DNA from: Stictocephala bisonia
Taxonomy: Eukaryota > Arthropoda > Insecta > Hemiptera > Membracidae
Assembly: GCA_035578905.1 (NCBI GenBank)
Contig: JAQJVL010000568.1
Coordinates: forward strand, 310,001 to 374,000
Direction: 5' to 3'
Length of the DNA: 64,000 bases
The notes beneath the pieces were generated by a model. It was given only the letters and a program-made list of their open reading frames with translations. It was not told where the DNA came from and searched no databases. The translations under genes were made by a program, and so were the position numbers. This document shows positions 23,742-34,863 of the stretch, piece by piece (the stretch's first letter is position 1; every line of letters begins with the position of its first letter).

Positions 23742-25201
23742 CTATACATTTTTGTACAAAAAATATTAATAATTCTAAGCTATTTTGCCCAAATAGATTT
23801 ATTATTAACGTAATATACTCCCTATTGCAAATTCTTGGTACTTTTTTTCAAACAAACTGCTTCCTAATGTTAGGCCGTTTGTACTACTAGAAAACGACCT
23901 ATTGTACACACTGGTGCGAGCTAGATATACCGAATGGTGGAGGTGAGATAGAACATTGCCCTTTTTCCTTCTGTGTATCTTCGTTAAAAAACTTGTCATG
24001 GCAACCACGTTGAGGGAAGGCAACATTCTAGTGGCGCAAAAGCAAGCCCGACCCATTACTTCATTATTATCTAACACTTTGGTGATGCGATAACAAGCGG
24101 GCCCATTAATTCTTTAGTTTCTGTGATAGTTTTTTTTTTTTTTTTATCACCAACGAATCAAGCGTCACACGACTAAATTATATTGTAATTCAGCATTAAA
24201 ATAACAAATTAATAATATCAATTGCACAATCAATATTATTGTAACATTTTAACTATAGCTATTAAATACATTTTACACTTCATTGCACTTATTTTTTTCA
24301 GTGTAATTCTGTTTGGAAATTTAACACTTGAGGACGGAAGTTAATCACTACTGTAAAGTAAGGCAGCTCAGCTATGGGAATATGCTCTCCTGCTGCTGGA
24401 ACCCTTACGTGCACTAAATATAACATGCAAGTGTGACCCCACTTGCCTAATAATCACAGAGAAAGAATGTCCTATATCTCAGAATATTAAACTAGTATTA
24501 AGCTAAATATATTGTCCACATAAAAATAACTAGTGGTCTAAATTGTATAAGTGAAATAGATGATTTACCTTATATATTCTTTACAATATTTTAAATTGTG
24601 ACTGACCATATTTAGATAACTAATCTCGAATTTATATTTCTTTACATTGTTCACAATATATTTGTAAAATTTTACATTGTACATTTTACAAAAAATAGAT
24701 GTAAAAGGAGATAAATAATTAAGTAATTTATATTAACAATAGTAGTCTTCTGTATTGACTAACCTTAATAAATAAGCAATAAAATCCTTGAAAAGTGTTT
24801 GTGCATTAATATAAATATATTTTTAATTACTCATTACAGCTTAAATATTCGTTACACAAGTGGAAATTGAATAATACTTTAAAATGACCATTTTATATTT
24901 CACTTAAACTAAAATTATACTTTATTTTTGTAAAAAAAAAATTAAATAGCAAGCTCAGGAAAATTTACAAGGATGATTTTAACATATAAATGTATGTTTA
25001 ATTAGTGATTAGGGAAAATATTATTAATATTTTTAGGCTGTATTAGGTAGTGTAAAGTTAAATATTTTTGTCAAGTTTCAAAATTATATCTAATACCGTT
25101 TAGGAGATAAGGTAGTTTTTAAAACACAGACAGACAGACGATAAAATAAGTTAAGACACATCTTCATAGAAATCTTTTTGTTTATTTTTATCTATTTAAT
25201 A
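23742..25201. other. intron; transposon-like block at 23880-24200
   Basis: Intron of the main gene. The stretch 23880-24200 is less AT-rich, includes an open minus frame without recognised domains and a long T run at 24129-24146, and may be a small transposon remnant. The rest is AT-rich and without signals. Confidence 0.4.
25010..25140. repeat. inverted copy of the MITE interior
   Basis: The block from ATTATTAATATTTTTAGG through CTAATACCGTTTAGGAGATAAGG to CACAGACAGACAGAC is the reverse complement of about 25258-25362. The pair can form a stem of about 100 bp around a spacer of about 120 bp. Confidence 0.8.
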
Positions 25202-25662
25202 ATATATATATATAGAGTGTTAAAAAATTAGGAGCTAAGCTTCAGGAAATTATTTATTCAGTCTGTCTGTGTTTAAAAAAAATACCTTATCTCCCAAACG
25301 GTATTAGATATAGTTTTGAAACTTTACACCACCTAATATAGTTTTAAAATATTAATAATATTTTCGCCCATTTCGAAATGGTGGCCGTTTAAAAATTGTA
25401 ATGCCAAATTTTATGAAAACCAAAGAAAAACAGAAAATTGTCACAATTTTTAATATTTTTTTAAACAAGACTAATATTTTGTAATACCTTATTTGTAATA
25501 ATCAAACAGTAAATAACTGAGAAAATGTTACTTTTCTGATTGTGTGCAACATTTGACTGGTGGTTTTGTTCAAGTCAATAGATACAAGTATATGAAAATT
25601 GCAAAAATATTGCAACATGAAGTTTAACCCCTAATTTTTTTAACGCCCTGTATATATATTGA
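25202..25662. mobile_element. mariner-like MITE with TA-rich ends
   Basis: The left end reads TATATAGAGTGTTAAAAAAT followed by TAGGAGCTAAGC. The right end is the reverse complement of TATATACAGGGCGTTAAAAA followed by AATTAGGGG. These terminal inverted repeats of about 35 bp sit in TATA runs. About 460 bp lie between the ends, without coding. This fits a Tc1/mariner-type non-autonomous element in an intron. Confidence 0.65.
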
Positions 25663-25862
25663 CTTAAGGATTACAAATAGTAGATTATAGAACAAACTGA
25701 CAAGTTATAATAACTCAAAAGTACTTTGACTTGTGTAGAACACTTCAGACGTAGAGTTCAGTATTCTTTTAGTTAATTAAATTTGCTTAGTTATAATGCC
25801 TAATAATGATAGTAAATATTTAAATAAATAGTTTTGAACAATTTTGTATATTATTTACTCAC

Positions 25863-26033
25863 ATATCCAGTAAAACTTGTATGCATAGGTAGTTGGTTGA
25901 GGTTATAGTCCAAGCAGGCAGGCATCACGTAGGTGGTAGGTTTAACCTTTTTGTCTAAAAATAGCAGGGCGATATCGTGCGCGTAGTTTAATGACGGTCC
26001 CAAATAATCTTCATGAACAATGATTTTTGTCAC
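25863..26033 (-). CDS. ModSP-like serine protease, catalytic-Asp exon
   Basis: The exon is 171 bp, 57 codons, phase 0 at both ends. The acceptor is TTTTAAG and the donor TAT|GTGAGT. It reads VTKIIVHEDYLG, then NYAHDIALLFLD with catalytic Asp102, then VMPACLDY with the conserved cysteine that anchors the light chain, and ends TSFTGY. It joins RAN of the His exon upstream and VAGFGY downstream. The homologous exon at 55852-56018 ends four bases later. Confidence 0.88.
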
Positions 26034-27484
26034 CTTAAAAAAATACTATAATTAAACATTTATAATACAGCTAAATACTTTATCACTGTCTAAAGACATC
26101 TGATAATATTTTAGTTAAAAATTAATTGTAAAATATTTTAAATAACTAGATTAAAATTATATCTAAATTTTACTAAAATAATTTGTCCTGTTATATTTAT
26201 CAAAATAATTAGATATGCAGATAAATATCTTTACTCTTCATAATATATTGGCTTGATAGAATAAAACAGTTAGTTTTTAAGAACTGTTAAAAGGGAACAA
26301 TGATTTATATACAATAATTTTCTTATTATAGTAATAACTAGATACTTACCTCAATACAATATACGTGATATTAGCTAATAAATAAAATGTATCACATAGG
26401 AAAATCTTAAAATAATGAGTAAACACTGTGGAAAACCACGCTATTCATCATTTTTCCAGTTGTATGCTGAAACAATAATTATTTCCTTCTTCCTTACTTA
26501 CCTATGTAAATTGCAATAAAATGAAGCAAATAAAACGACAGGGCTTCTCTTGAATATAATTTTTTGAAAACAAATGCTTTGTACATTTTTAAATAAATAG
26601 ATAATGTTCCAATAAAGTATTTATAAAGTCACTGTTAACTTTGTACAGCTAAAATAATTTTTATTATTTCGCAGAAGTTTATAATTACCACGAGTTATAA
26701 TGTGAGAAAGGATATTAAAAGTTTTACTGTAAGGTACGTGTATCGTGCAGGGGAGCCCCTAGTTTATTATCAAATCTAGTACCATTGCAGATTAGAGATT
26801 TATCAAAATAAGCCATATTGTGGTTTGGAGTTTGAAGTTGAGAACTGTCAGGTAAATTGATATTCTTTTATCGAGTTCAACAAATTATTAATGGGTCTTT
26901 GGTTGACTGTAACGAAATGATTTGGTCTAGTGTTATGATTTATAGTTATGAACTATAGTTAGGCCAGACTGTATGTGACCTGTGTGTCATATTTAGCGCA
27001 TGTAGGAGTTTCACCAGCAGAGGGGATCTTTTCACCACCGGGGGCTTACTTCACGGTCGTGACTAACTTCCGCCAAGGGTTCAGCTTCCCCAACAGTGTT
27101 TATTTGAAAAAAGGAAAAAACAAAAAAACTGTAATGAACTATACAATTTTTTTAATTGCTATTTATTGTTCGCATTATTATTATTTGTGTTATTGCTATG
27201 CTGGGAACAATGTTTTTGGCACATTTGAAATGACACACTTTATTTAACTTAGCCACGTTGAAATGGCAATTATGGTAAACCTAAAAAAGGTTTGTCTTAT
27301 TAAGCATATAAATATTTAATAGCTAACATTTCAGGTAGTACTCACAAAACGTTGAATAAAATATTGCAAATTTCTATATACTAGTGAGTTGGTTTTAGTA
27401 ATAATTTAATTTCAAATTATCATTATATCAATTATATTATGAATAAAATATTTACAGTCAATTTACTTTATTTTTAATGCTTAC
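26034..27484. other. intron, no gene recognised
   Basis: AT-rich, with a short GC-richer island at 26990-27100. A plus frame covers that island (26975-27247) but has no recognised domain. Confidence 0.5.
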
Positions 27485-27615
27485 ATTAGCTCTTATAGTG
27501 GCAGGCTCTGTGTACTCCCAGGGTCGATGTGTCTTCCCAAGGCCAACTACCAGATCGGTGATATTTATTACAGGTGGACGACAGGTCTCACATGCTTTGG
27601 TCACACAGTGTGCCG
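27485..27615 (-). CDS. ModSP-like serine protease, catalytic-His exon
   Basis: The exon is 131 bp. The acceptor is ATACATTAG and the donor AAT|GTAAGC. With the split codon from 29852 it gives LT-A-AHC, the classic TAAHC box with catalytic His57 and its disulfide cysteine. It continues VTKACETCRPP, with two extra cysteines near residue 60 that could form an added loop disulfide, then LVVGLGKTHRPWEY, a typical strand of ModSP-type proteases. Confidence 0.88.
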
Positions 27616-29851
27616 CTAATGTATGAAATACAGTTTTGTAAAAATATCATATTTTAATTGTAGCATAGTATTTTGATATGAAAAATTATTCTTTTTGATC
27701 TAGTTGAGATTTTGATTGCTGGCGTACTTTAGGGACTATTAATAGTCGTTTATCATATGTAAACTTCATACTTAGATTTTAGTATGTAACACATTAAGTA
27801 AACTTCATACTTAGATTTTAGTATGTAACACATTAAGGCAGTTTGTTGAACTAAGTTTACGAATTTTGGTTAGATTTTTTAGACAATTGTTTATCAATAA
27901 GAGAACCCTCTTTCCTATAGTTGTAAAAAATTAGATGAAATCAATTAGTACACAGTTTACTATCAATTATGTTTTAAAAAATAAAATTTTTATTAAATAC
28001 AGTATAATGATAAAAAACAAATTTCGAACAAATTGGTCATTAATTTATTAATTTGTTAAATGAATCCTTATTAATTAAGTAAATAGTAAGAAAGAAAATT
28101 AAGTAGTATAAAGTTAGTTAAAGCAAAATTAATAGATCCTGTATTCCCTATTCATTGCCAAAATTTGAGTGACGTTATTTTCAAAAATGCCTTTTAGAAG
28201 ACATTTTATAGCAGCAAATTTTCAACTTCAATATAGATTAAAACTTTTCACGTTATTATTCAATATAATTTGATGATAGATAAGTTCTATGGATTCAAAT
28301 TTACAAATGGCTACACGACAATTTACAAATTTAAATGTTATAAAATCAATGAAAATAAACAAAAATGTATTTTACTAGTTCATATAAAATTAAGACTACA
28401 CTTTTTATTATATACAAAGCATCCATTATGAACAAACATACAGCAAGCATATAGCAAATAGTAATAGTAACTTTAAAAAAAATAAAAATGTATTTGTTAC
28501 ATTGTCTGCGACTTTGATCAGTGTACATTTAATAATAAAGTAAAGTAATATAACTTATAGATTTTAAGAGATCAATGAACTAAAAGCTAAATATAAAAAT
28601 GTAACACTTTTAATAAAATAAAACATACAATCACTTGAAAGGCGTAATGATATATATTTTTTATTTGCTGTTATTTTTAACATTAATGTTACTTGTGGGT
28701 TTAAGGTATATATTAAAAGAAAAGGACTAATTATAAACAACTAACCTTAAAGCTGTTTTTTTCAATAAAATTTTAGATTTTGTTCGATTGGAATATTTTT
28801 TTATTCAGCTATTAAATGCCTCCCAAGTTATTATCATTTACAATTATGTTTACAGTTATAAATAAATAACTTCAAAGATACGAATTCAGTCTTATTGGTA
28901 CATACACCTCAGTAGGAAACTGTTTTCCTGATTATTTCATTATTTTAAGAACAGATCCTCACAGGACTAGTCTTTCTCATTTTTTTTTTAATTACGTAGT
29001 TTTACGATAAATTAGGACATTTTATTTTAAGTAAATAATGTGTTATATGTGTTTATATTTTACTATGACGAAAATTACAAAATTGTGTTTAGCGTGTTAT
29101 CCTTTTTATATCACACAATTTAAAAAATGATTAACTTTATATACTCAACTGGTGTATGTGCTTTTAGCGCATTTTATATTACAATCCAATTACTACGCAC
29201 ACGTACAGCGAGAAACAGCGCCCGCAACCGCAGGATCGCACTTCAACGACTTCCTGCAGTTATACCCCTCCAATCCAAAACCGTGGGGCGAAAGAGGTTT
29301 TATGTGTGTGTGTGTGTGAGTACCTCGCGGTCTGAGGTACAACCAACGCTGCTACAGCAGAATTCAGCTGTCCGAAGCACCTTAAGTACATACATAAGTT
29401 TAAGACAGCAAAGATAACCTTTACAACAATGCTCACAGCATATCATATTGATTGCTGCACACCTGTATATGGACAATACAAGTAATATACATAATTGGTT
29501 TTTTATAGAAATAACTTTATTTAAAAGTGAACATAACGACATTTTTTCTGGTAAAAGAGCTTCCTTATATTAATTTAACCAGATTGAAAAAGAATCGTAA
29601 TTTTCCGTGTTGCTTTTTCGCCATTGCACCATTAGTTTAAAATCGTTTTTTAAATGTTTTACGATATCAAAATCTTTCCTAAACACATTCACAAGTAGCA
29701 ATGTTTAAGCCCTTATTGCAAATTAGCTGTTAGCAAAATGTGATAAAGTAACATTTTAATTACATTTTTAAATTACCTAACCTAGTTACTAGGTCAATCT
29801 CAGTGTTTCAACTTATTCTATAATATAGGAACTACTTAGGTTGATCATCAC
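27616..29851. other. intron; GC-richer block at 29180-29480
   Basis: No gene. It holds an exact 39-bp tandem duplication (27759-27836). The block 29180-29480 (with a GTGTGTGTGTGTGTG run at 29304-29318) is compositionally unlike its surroundings and may be a transposon or SINE remnant. Confidence 0.45.
27759..27836. repeat. 39-bp perfect tandem duplication
   Basis: GTAAACTTCATACTTAGATT and its continuation to CACATTAA appears twice back to back (27759-27797, 27798-27836) without differences, so it is recent. Confidence 0.95.
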
Positions 29852-30016
29852 CTGTAAGGACAACATTGGACGTGACTAAGGTCCCTCCACAGAATGCCTG
29901 GAGATCAGCTGTGAAGTAGAGGACTGCATGCCAGGGGAAGTTGGCTGGATAAGATACTTCTCCATTGACTATAGTTGGCTGTTGGATGGCACTTGTAAGG
30001 TTTGACTGACCACAAC
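29852..30016 (-). CDS. ModSP-like serine protease, activation-site exon
   Basis: The exon is 165 bp (2 + 54 codons + 1). The acceptor is TATTTAAG and the donor ACAG|GTGATG. It opens with CGQSNL; this cysteine normally links the N-terminal chain to the protease domain. The activation site PT|IVNG starts the catalytic chain. FPWHAVLYF and FCGGTLVTSNVVLT follow, with the first Cys of the His-loop disulfide. P1 is Thr, not Arg or Lys, so a trypsin-like activator would not cut here; the family's first proteases self-activate at non-basic sites (from memory). Confidence 0.88.
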
Positions 30017-30863
30017 CTTAAATATATAAATACAAAATATATTAAATTTTGTGATAATATATAAACTGATTTGAGAATGCCCCTATTAACTTAAATTGTT
30101 GTATAGTACATTAAGTATTAACATGCTGTGTAATTGTTGTTTAAGTAAAAAAATATTACAAAAACGTTTTTAATATAGGGAATTCAGACACTTTTAGAAG
30201 TAGAAAAAAATGTTTTATTATATGATTCATTAACAGTAAGATTTAAACAAAAATAACTATTTTCTGTTGATATCTTTTTGTTTCAAGACAAATGCAGGTG
30301 AAATATAATTTGCAATATTGATTTATCTCTATGTCTAGAGATGTCTTTCATATACGCACAGTTATACCATCTTTAAAACATGTGTATTTATGTATTATAA
30401 GACGTCAAAAATAAAAACAATGTAATATCCACACATATATTTTTTAAGTGTGACAAATTTTAGGTAACTCACTTAAAATTTTATTGGAACTGACTGTGGT
30501 AGGATGTAACACTATTTTTGTTTCATATAGAGTCATATTTTTTAGGTTTTATAATTTATGATAGCTACGTATAAAAACTATTTTGTTAAGATAAAGGTTG
30601 TGTTTATATACTTTCGATTGGTATCTATTAAAATATATAATTTGAAGAATTTTTATTTATATTTCAGTAATAAGTGGAGAATGAAATATTAGTCAACAAT
30701 TCTTATTTACTGTAGTTGTTGTAAGTAAATATTACAGAAAACTACAATATAATCATAATACGTCACTTCATTACTAGTAGAAGGAAGTAATTATGTAAAG
30801 TTAACATTTAAAAACTGATTATTCTAAATATGTAATGTAATTATATATATATCAAGTACTTAC
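30017..30863. other. intron, no gene seen
   Basis: AT-rich, without supported frames or repeats. Confidence 0.5.
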
Positions 30864-31034
30864 TATAGCATGTCACTCCATCTCTGTCCTTGGCGTCCGT
30901 CTCACGACACATACAAGTGTCTCCTGAGGATCGAACTTCACAGAGATCAGGACAGTCAGTTCGGTCACAAATGTACTTATCATCACGTTTTTGCCTTTGC
31001 CTCCTAATATCCAACACTTTGAAGAGATTGCATC
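30864..31034 (-). CDS. ModSP-like serine protease, EGF-like exon
   Basis: The exon is 171 bp (2 + 56 codons + 1). The acceptor is TTATAAG and the donor ATA|GTAAGT. After GCNLFKVLDIRRQRQKRDDK it carries six cysteines spaced C-x4-C-x3-C-x8-C-x-C-x12-C, from ICDRTDC through CMC to DGVTCY, the pattern of an EGF-like module. The split codon gives Ser before CGQ of the next exon, so the module sits directly before the activation peptide. RQKR could be a furin-type processing site. Confidence 0.75.
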
Positions 31035-32263
31035 CTTATAAAAACAAAAAAATTATAAGTACACGTATAAAATAAATACAGAAGCTTAAACTGCTTAAAA
31101 TATGTATTTTAACGGATTTATTTAGTTGTAAAAAGACTTTGTTTTACGCAATAACTTATACTAACTTAAATGATAATAGCATAGAGTTACAACAACAAAA
31201 ATACGTGAAAAGTATTTCAGTAAAGGGTATCAACAAGTTTTTTTTAAGAATAAGCTATTAATAAATCCCAGGAACACGCTATTCCAAAATAATATTCCTT
31301 CACCTTGACCGTGAATTCATGCCGCAGTGCTGCAGTGGTTTGAGACAATAATTTAGCTCTCTAAACGATTTCTTTTTGTTCAGCTCTGCTACATCGTAGC
31401 CTATAGTTGCTTCCAGTCCTAGTTTGTTTCCTTGGTCGGAAATAGGCAAAACATGATCACCAGCAGTGAACAACTGCTCGCCCAAATCTCATTACCTCCC
31501 GACCCCAACTTCAATGAGCTGACTTACCGGATACCATGGAAATGTCTGGTGTGGACTCACATAAACATAATATTCGGTTGGAATGATTAGGCCGTTACCC
31601 CCAACTTTCAGGGTAAGTCATGGTATGTCTCCCCCAGTGATATGTGGAGTGAAAAAATCCACCTACGCCCCATAGTTGTATTTAAATTGTTTATTTGAAA
31701 CTGTCCAGATATTAATACATAACATATTTTAAAAAGGAATGATACAAGATTGTTACGGAATATACAATAGTTGAAAAGATTCATATATACAAGATGGAAA
31801 CAAAAATAAAGAAATGCTTTTACAACTTTTGTATTGAATTTACCTGTAAAAGTAAACTCTTTTACATGATAATGTTTGCTAAGAAAGTACTTTTTTGACG
31901 TCATTTAGAACAATTTCATATTTTTCAGGGGGGACGGCTCACGAGGAGTTGAACGAATATCTTCGAGTTTGGTGTAAAATGAAGGACTATTAAGAGAGAA
32001 ATGATTTACTGGACTTCGAAAGTTGATCCTTTCCAGAGTAGTGGTCATTTGCATTTTAAATTAACTATTTAGAACAATATTATTTCTCCACTATTTAAAC
32101 GGTTTTAAGTAAATTATTCTGATAACAAATTATTCTTTATGGAACACAAATAATGAAACGAATTATTAAATTATCTATGAGAAAAAATAAGGTTGTTGTT
32201 AAAGCGTTTACATGTTTTTTTCCACCTTGTATAATTAACACGTAAAAAGAATTTTGTACTTAC
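31035..32263. other. intron; possible transposon remnant at 31290-31660
   Basis: The part 31290-31660 is GC-richer. A minus frame of 61 codons covers 31300-31485 but no domain is recognised. No splice structure supports it as an exon. Confidence 0.4.
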
Positions 32264-32293
32264 CACTCCATTGAGGGTCGTATACTTTAGTTA
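32264..32293 (-). CDS. candidate 30-bp micro-exon
   Basis: A CTACCAG acceptor and GTG|GTAAGTAC donor bound a stretch that reads TKVYDPQWS between split codons (2 + 27 + 1). Its end phase matches the EGF exon (G|GA, Gly then CNLF). The strong donor and phase fit are the only support. Upstream, the same frame closes. Confidence 0.35.
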
Positions 32294-32582
32294 CTGGTAG
32301 ACGAAATTAATCGATTCATTTAAGTATATTTCATGTATAACAAAACCTGTAAAGTGATACACGTACAAATAGTTTTCCATGACAAGAAATTTGATTTGCA
32401 GTCTGTGGAATTAAAAAACATCTTTCTAACTTTCCTTCATAAGGTGTACCGTATACAGGCGTTTTTCGTAACATAAAATATAGTTTTCTTCTTGTACTAA
32501 TATCAATATTGAAATTCGTAAATTCATTATTGAAATAATGACTTATAATGAACTTTATAATTGACTTTCTTTCTGTTTCCTT

Positions 32583-32667
32583 TTAAAAATCTGATGAAAT
32601 TATATAGATTTCTTCTGGAGCGTCCGGATCTTCTAATGGACCAGGACTTGCCAATACGAATAGCTTT
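32583..32667 (-). CDS. candidate exon in phase with 34004-34259; ends in a stop
   Basis: After TTTATTTTCAG the frame completes the split codon CA|A from the 34004 exon and reads KLFVLASPGPLEDPDAPEE then IYIISSDF and TAA. No donor lies within the open part. It may be the last coding exon of a separate short gene, or the true donor is missed. No known domain. Confidence 0.35.
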
Positions 32668-34003
32668 CTGAAAATAAAGGTAAATTAATATTTAGTTAAA
32701 CTTAATATTATTTAGTAAATATGCGACACAATACAATTAGTTCAACATTTTCCTCTAATACAATTAAATTGTGATATTACTTAAATATCCTTTTTCCAAT
32801 TTACTACGATGGCTTTTTGCTCCATGTAGTGTACAGACTAAATCCTTTACTACAAAAACAGCAATGCTTCACTCAGTTTATTTCTATCCAACCTGCGTGT
32901 CATTATTTTGACGAAATACAATTACGATTGGTAGCTCTCTGCACTAAACCACATTTTGTTAGATGATGCAAACTCGTTTAGAAGTAATTGACTTTTAAAA
33001 TAAGGTAAAATCATTATATACAGTGTTTAGCGTTTGTTTCTGTTCATCAAATTCATATAATTGGCAATGCAATTATATAATATATTTTATATTAATGCAC
33101 AGTATATATTGTATAGTGTAGTAGTATCACCTTGATTTCTATAAACACTATATCAGACAAATATACGTTAGGAAGATTAATATTGATATCTTAAAAGGCC
33201 ACTCGTTTGCTTTAGAAAATTAAGATAGTCCAGTCCTCAATAGTTTTAAGCATTGGTTACATCTGGTGAAAAAAACTTTATTTTCTCCTAACAATATGTA
33301 TAAAGGTCTATTGTAATAGGAAATATCACCACAAAAAACACAATAGAATTATTTTAAGGTAAATATTACTAAAATGTTCTTATTAATCTCTTTAAGTTGT
33401 ATTAAGAAAGAAAACAGTATATTTTTATAAACTAAAAGCTTTAATTACCTCAATTGATTCTCTATTGTAACATCTAAGTATTAAATATATTGTTCGAGTC
33501 AATATATTTGATCTTTTATATGAATTCCGATATCAATACACTAATTTTTGTTTGAAGAATCTTTTTTACTCGGGACAGATTTTTTTTTCAAATGGCACTC
33601 TTTAAAATAATAAACAATATCTCACAGAATAGCTCAAGCCATATTTACTTATTGCCATGTTGTGATACTGTATTGCTCTTTACATTTAAATTTTTTAAAA
33701 GTATAAATAATATTTTCCAATAAATATATTTAATATTTGTGTATATTGTAATTCTATTGTACACTAATATTATTACAATAAACACTTTGTGTATAATAGA
33801 TTGGATTATTAAATGCTATTGTATTGGTGCTTTCAATTGTATTGACTCCATAAAACATTCCTTAATTTCTTAGAACCTAACATATTATAGGTTCTAAAAA
33901 TGGTAGTAAAGTTAAATTAACTACATATATCATTGTTATATTATATAATGTATTCCTAAAATATATGTTGAGTACCATAACAACATTTGTACTTAATACT
34001 CAC
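32668..34003. other. intron-like AT-rich DNA
   Basis: No gene, repeat family or RNA gene recognised. Confidence 0.5.
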
Positions 34004-34259
34004 TGACAGTATGGATCAACCTGCATATCCATAATGAACATACGTTCCTCTTTACAAAGTGCAATGAGATCTTTGGGGGTAAGAACGTTCTCCAATGTTA
34101 TCCCATGGTCAGACTTGAGCACTTTGCCTACAGTGAGGTTGCCACATATAATGTAACACCTATCATGAATCCAATCTATAATAAATCTTCTTACCCACTT
34201 TGGAATTTCATAGGTAACATTCCAACTAGTTTTGTCTTCAGTAAAATGAAAGTGCCAAT
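34004..34259 (-). CDS. candidate exon, unknown domain, 85 residues
   Basis: The exon is 256 bp (2 + 84 codons + 2). The acceptor is GTGTTTTCAG and the donor TGTCA|GTGAGT, near consensus. It opens with WHFHFTEDKTSWNVTYEIP and continues WIHDRCYIICGNLTVGKV, LCKEERMFIMDMQVDPYCQ. It has four cysteines, no membrane segment, and one full open frame among AT-rich introns. It fits in phase between the candidate exons 43366-43437 and 32583-32667. It could be an N-terminal module of the main gene or a separate gene. Confidence 0.55.
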
Positions 34260-34863
34260 CTGAAAACACATTAAAAAGGATGTTTAAATAATGTTAAAGT
34301 GTTTGATTAAGAATCTATAAAAGTGCGGAGCTTTTAATTGAATGAAATTTAAACGTCAAGTAAACTCATTAACTAGTTTGTTTTCAAATTTAATTGAAAG
34401 TAATGTTTCTGACCCAGGTACAATATTTTACTTAAAAATGTTGTCTTATACTAATTAAGTTACAGAAAGTTACATTTAAAAAATTAATTTAAATGACATT
34501 TATAATAATACTATGTAATAATTCAAATTAACCTCATTAATATTTATTAATACTTTATCGAAGAAATTGTTCATTATTTTTAACATTATAAAACTTTTTA
34601 AAATCGTTAAAACTATCGTAGTTTAAATATAGTTTTCCTTCAAGATTATTTTATTTATTTTATACAAACTATAAAAAAGTATATTTTGGTATGGATATGA
34701 TAATTTTATGTATAGTGATTATTATACTCGTAATCTTATTTTAAATTGTATAATGGCAATCATATTATGTTAATGTTTAATTCAAACAAAGTGAAACAGT
34801 ATTTTAAAATTATTGAACATAGATATGCTTACGTGTTGAATTAAATGTGTTAAACTGTTTTAA
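34260..34863. other. AT-rich spacer before the 79-bp satellite
   Basis: No gene seen. Confidence 0.5.

Noticed and set aside
23805..24077. 90-codon minus frame as a gene
   Set aside because: No domain recognised, no splice sites in phase with the protease exons, and the block looks like transposon remnant.
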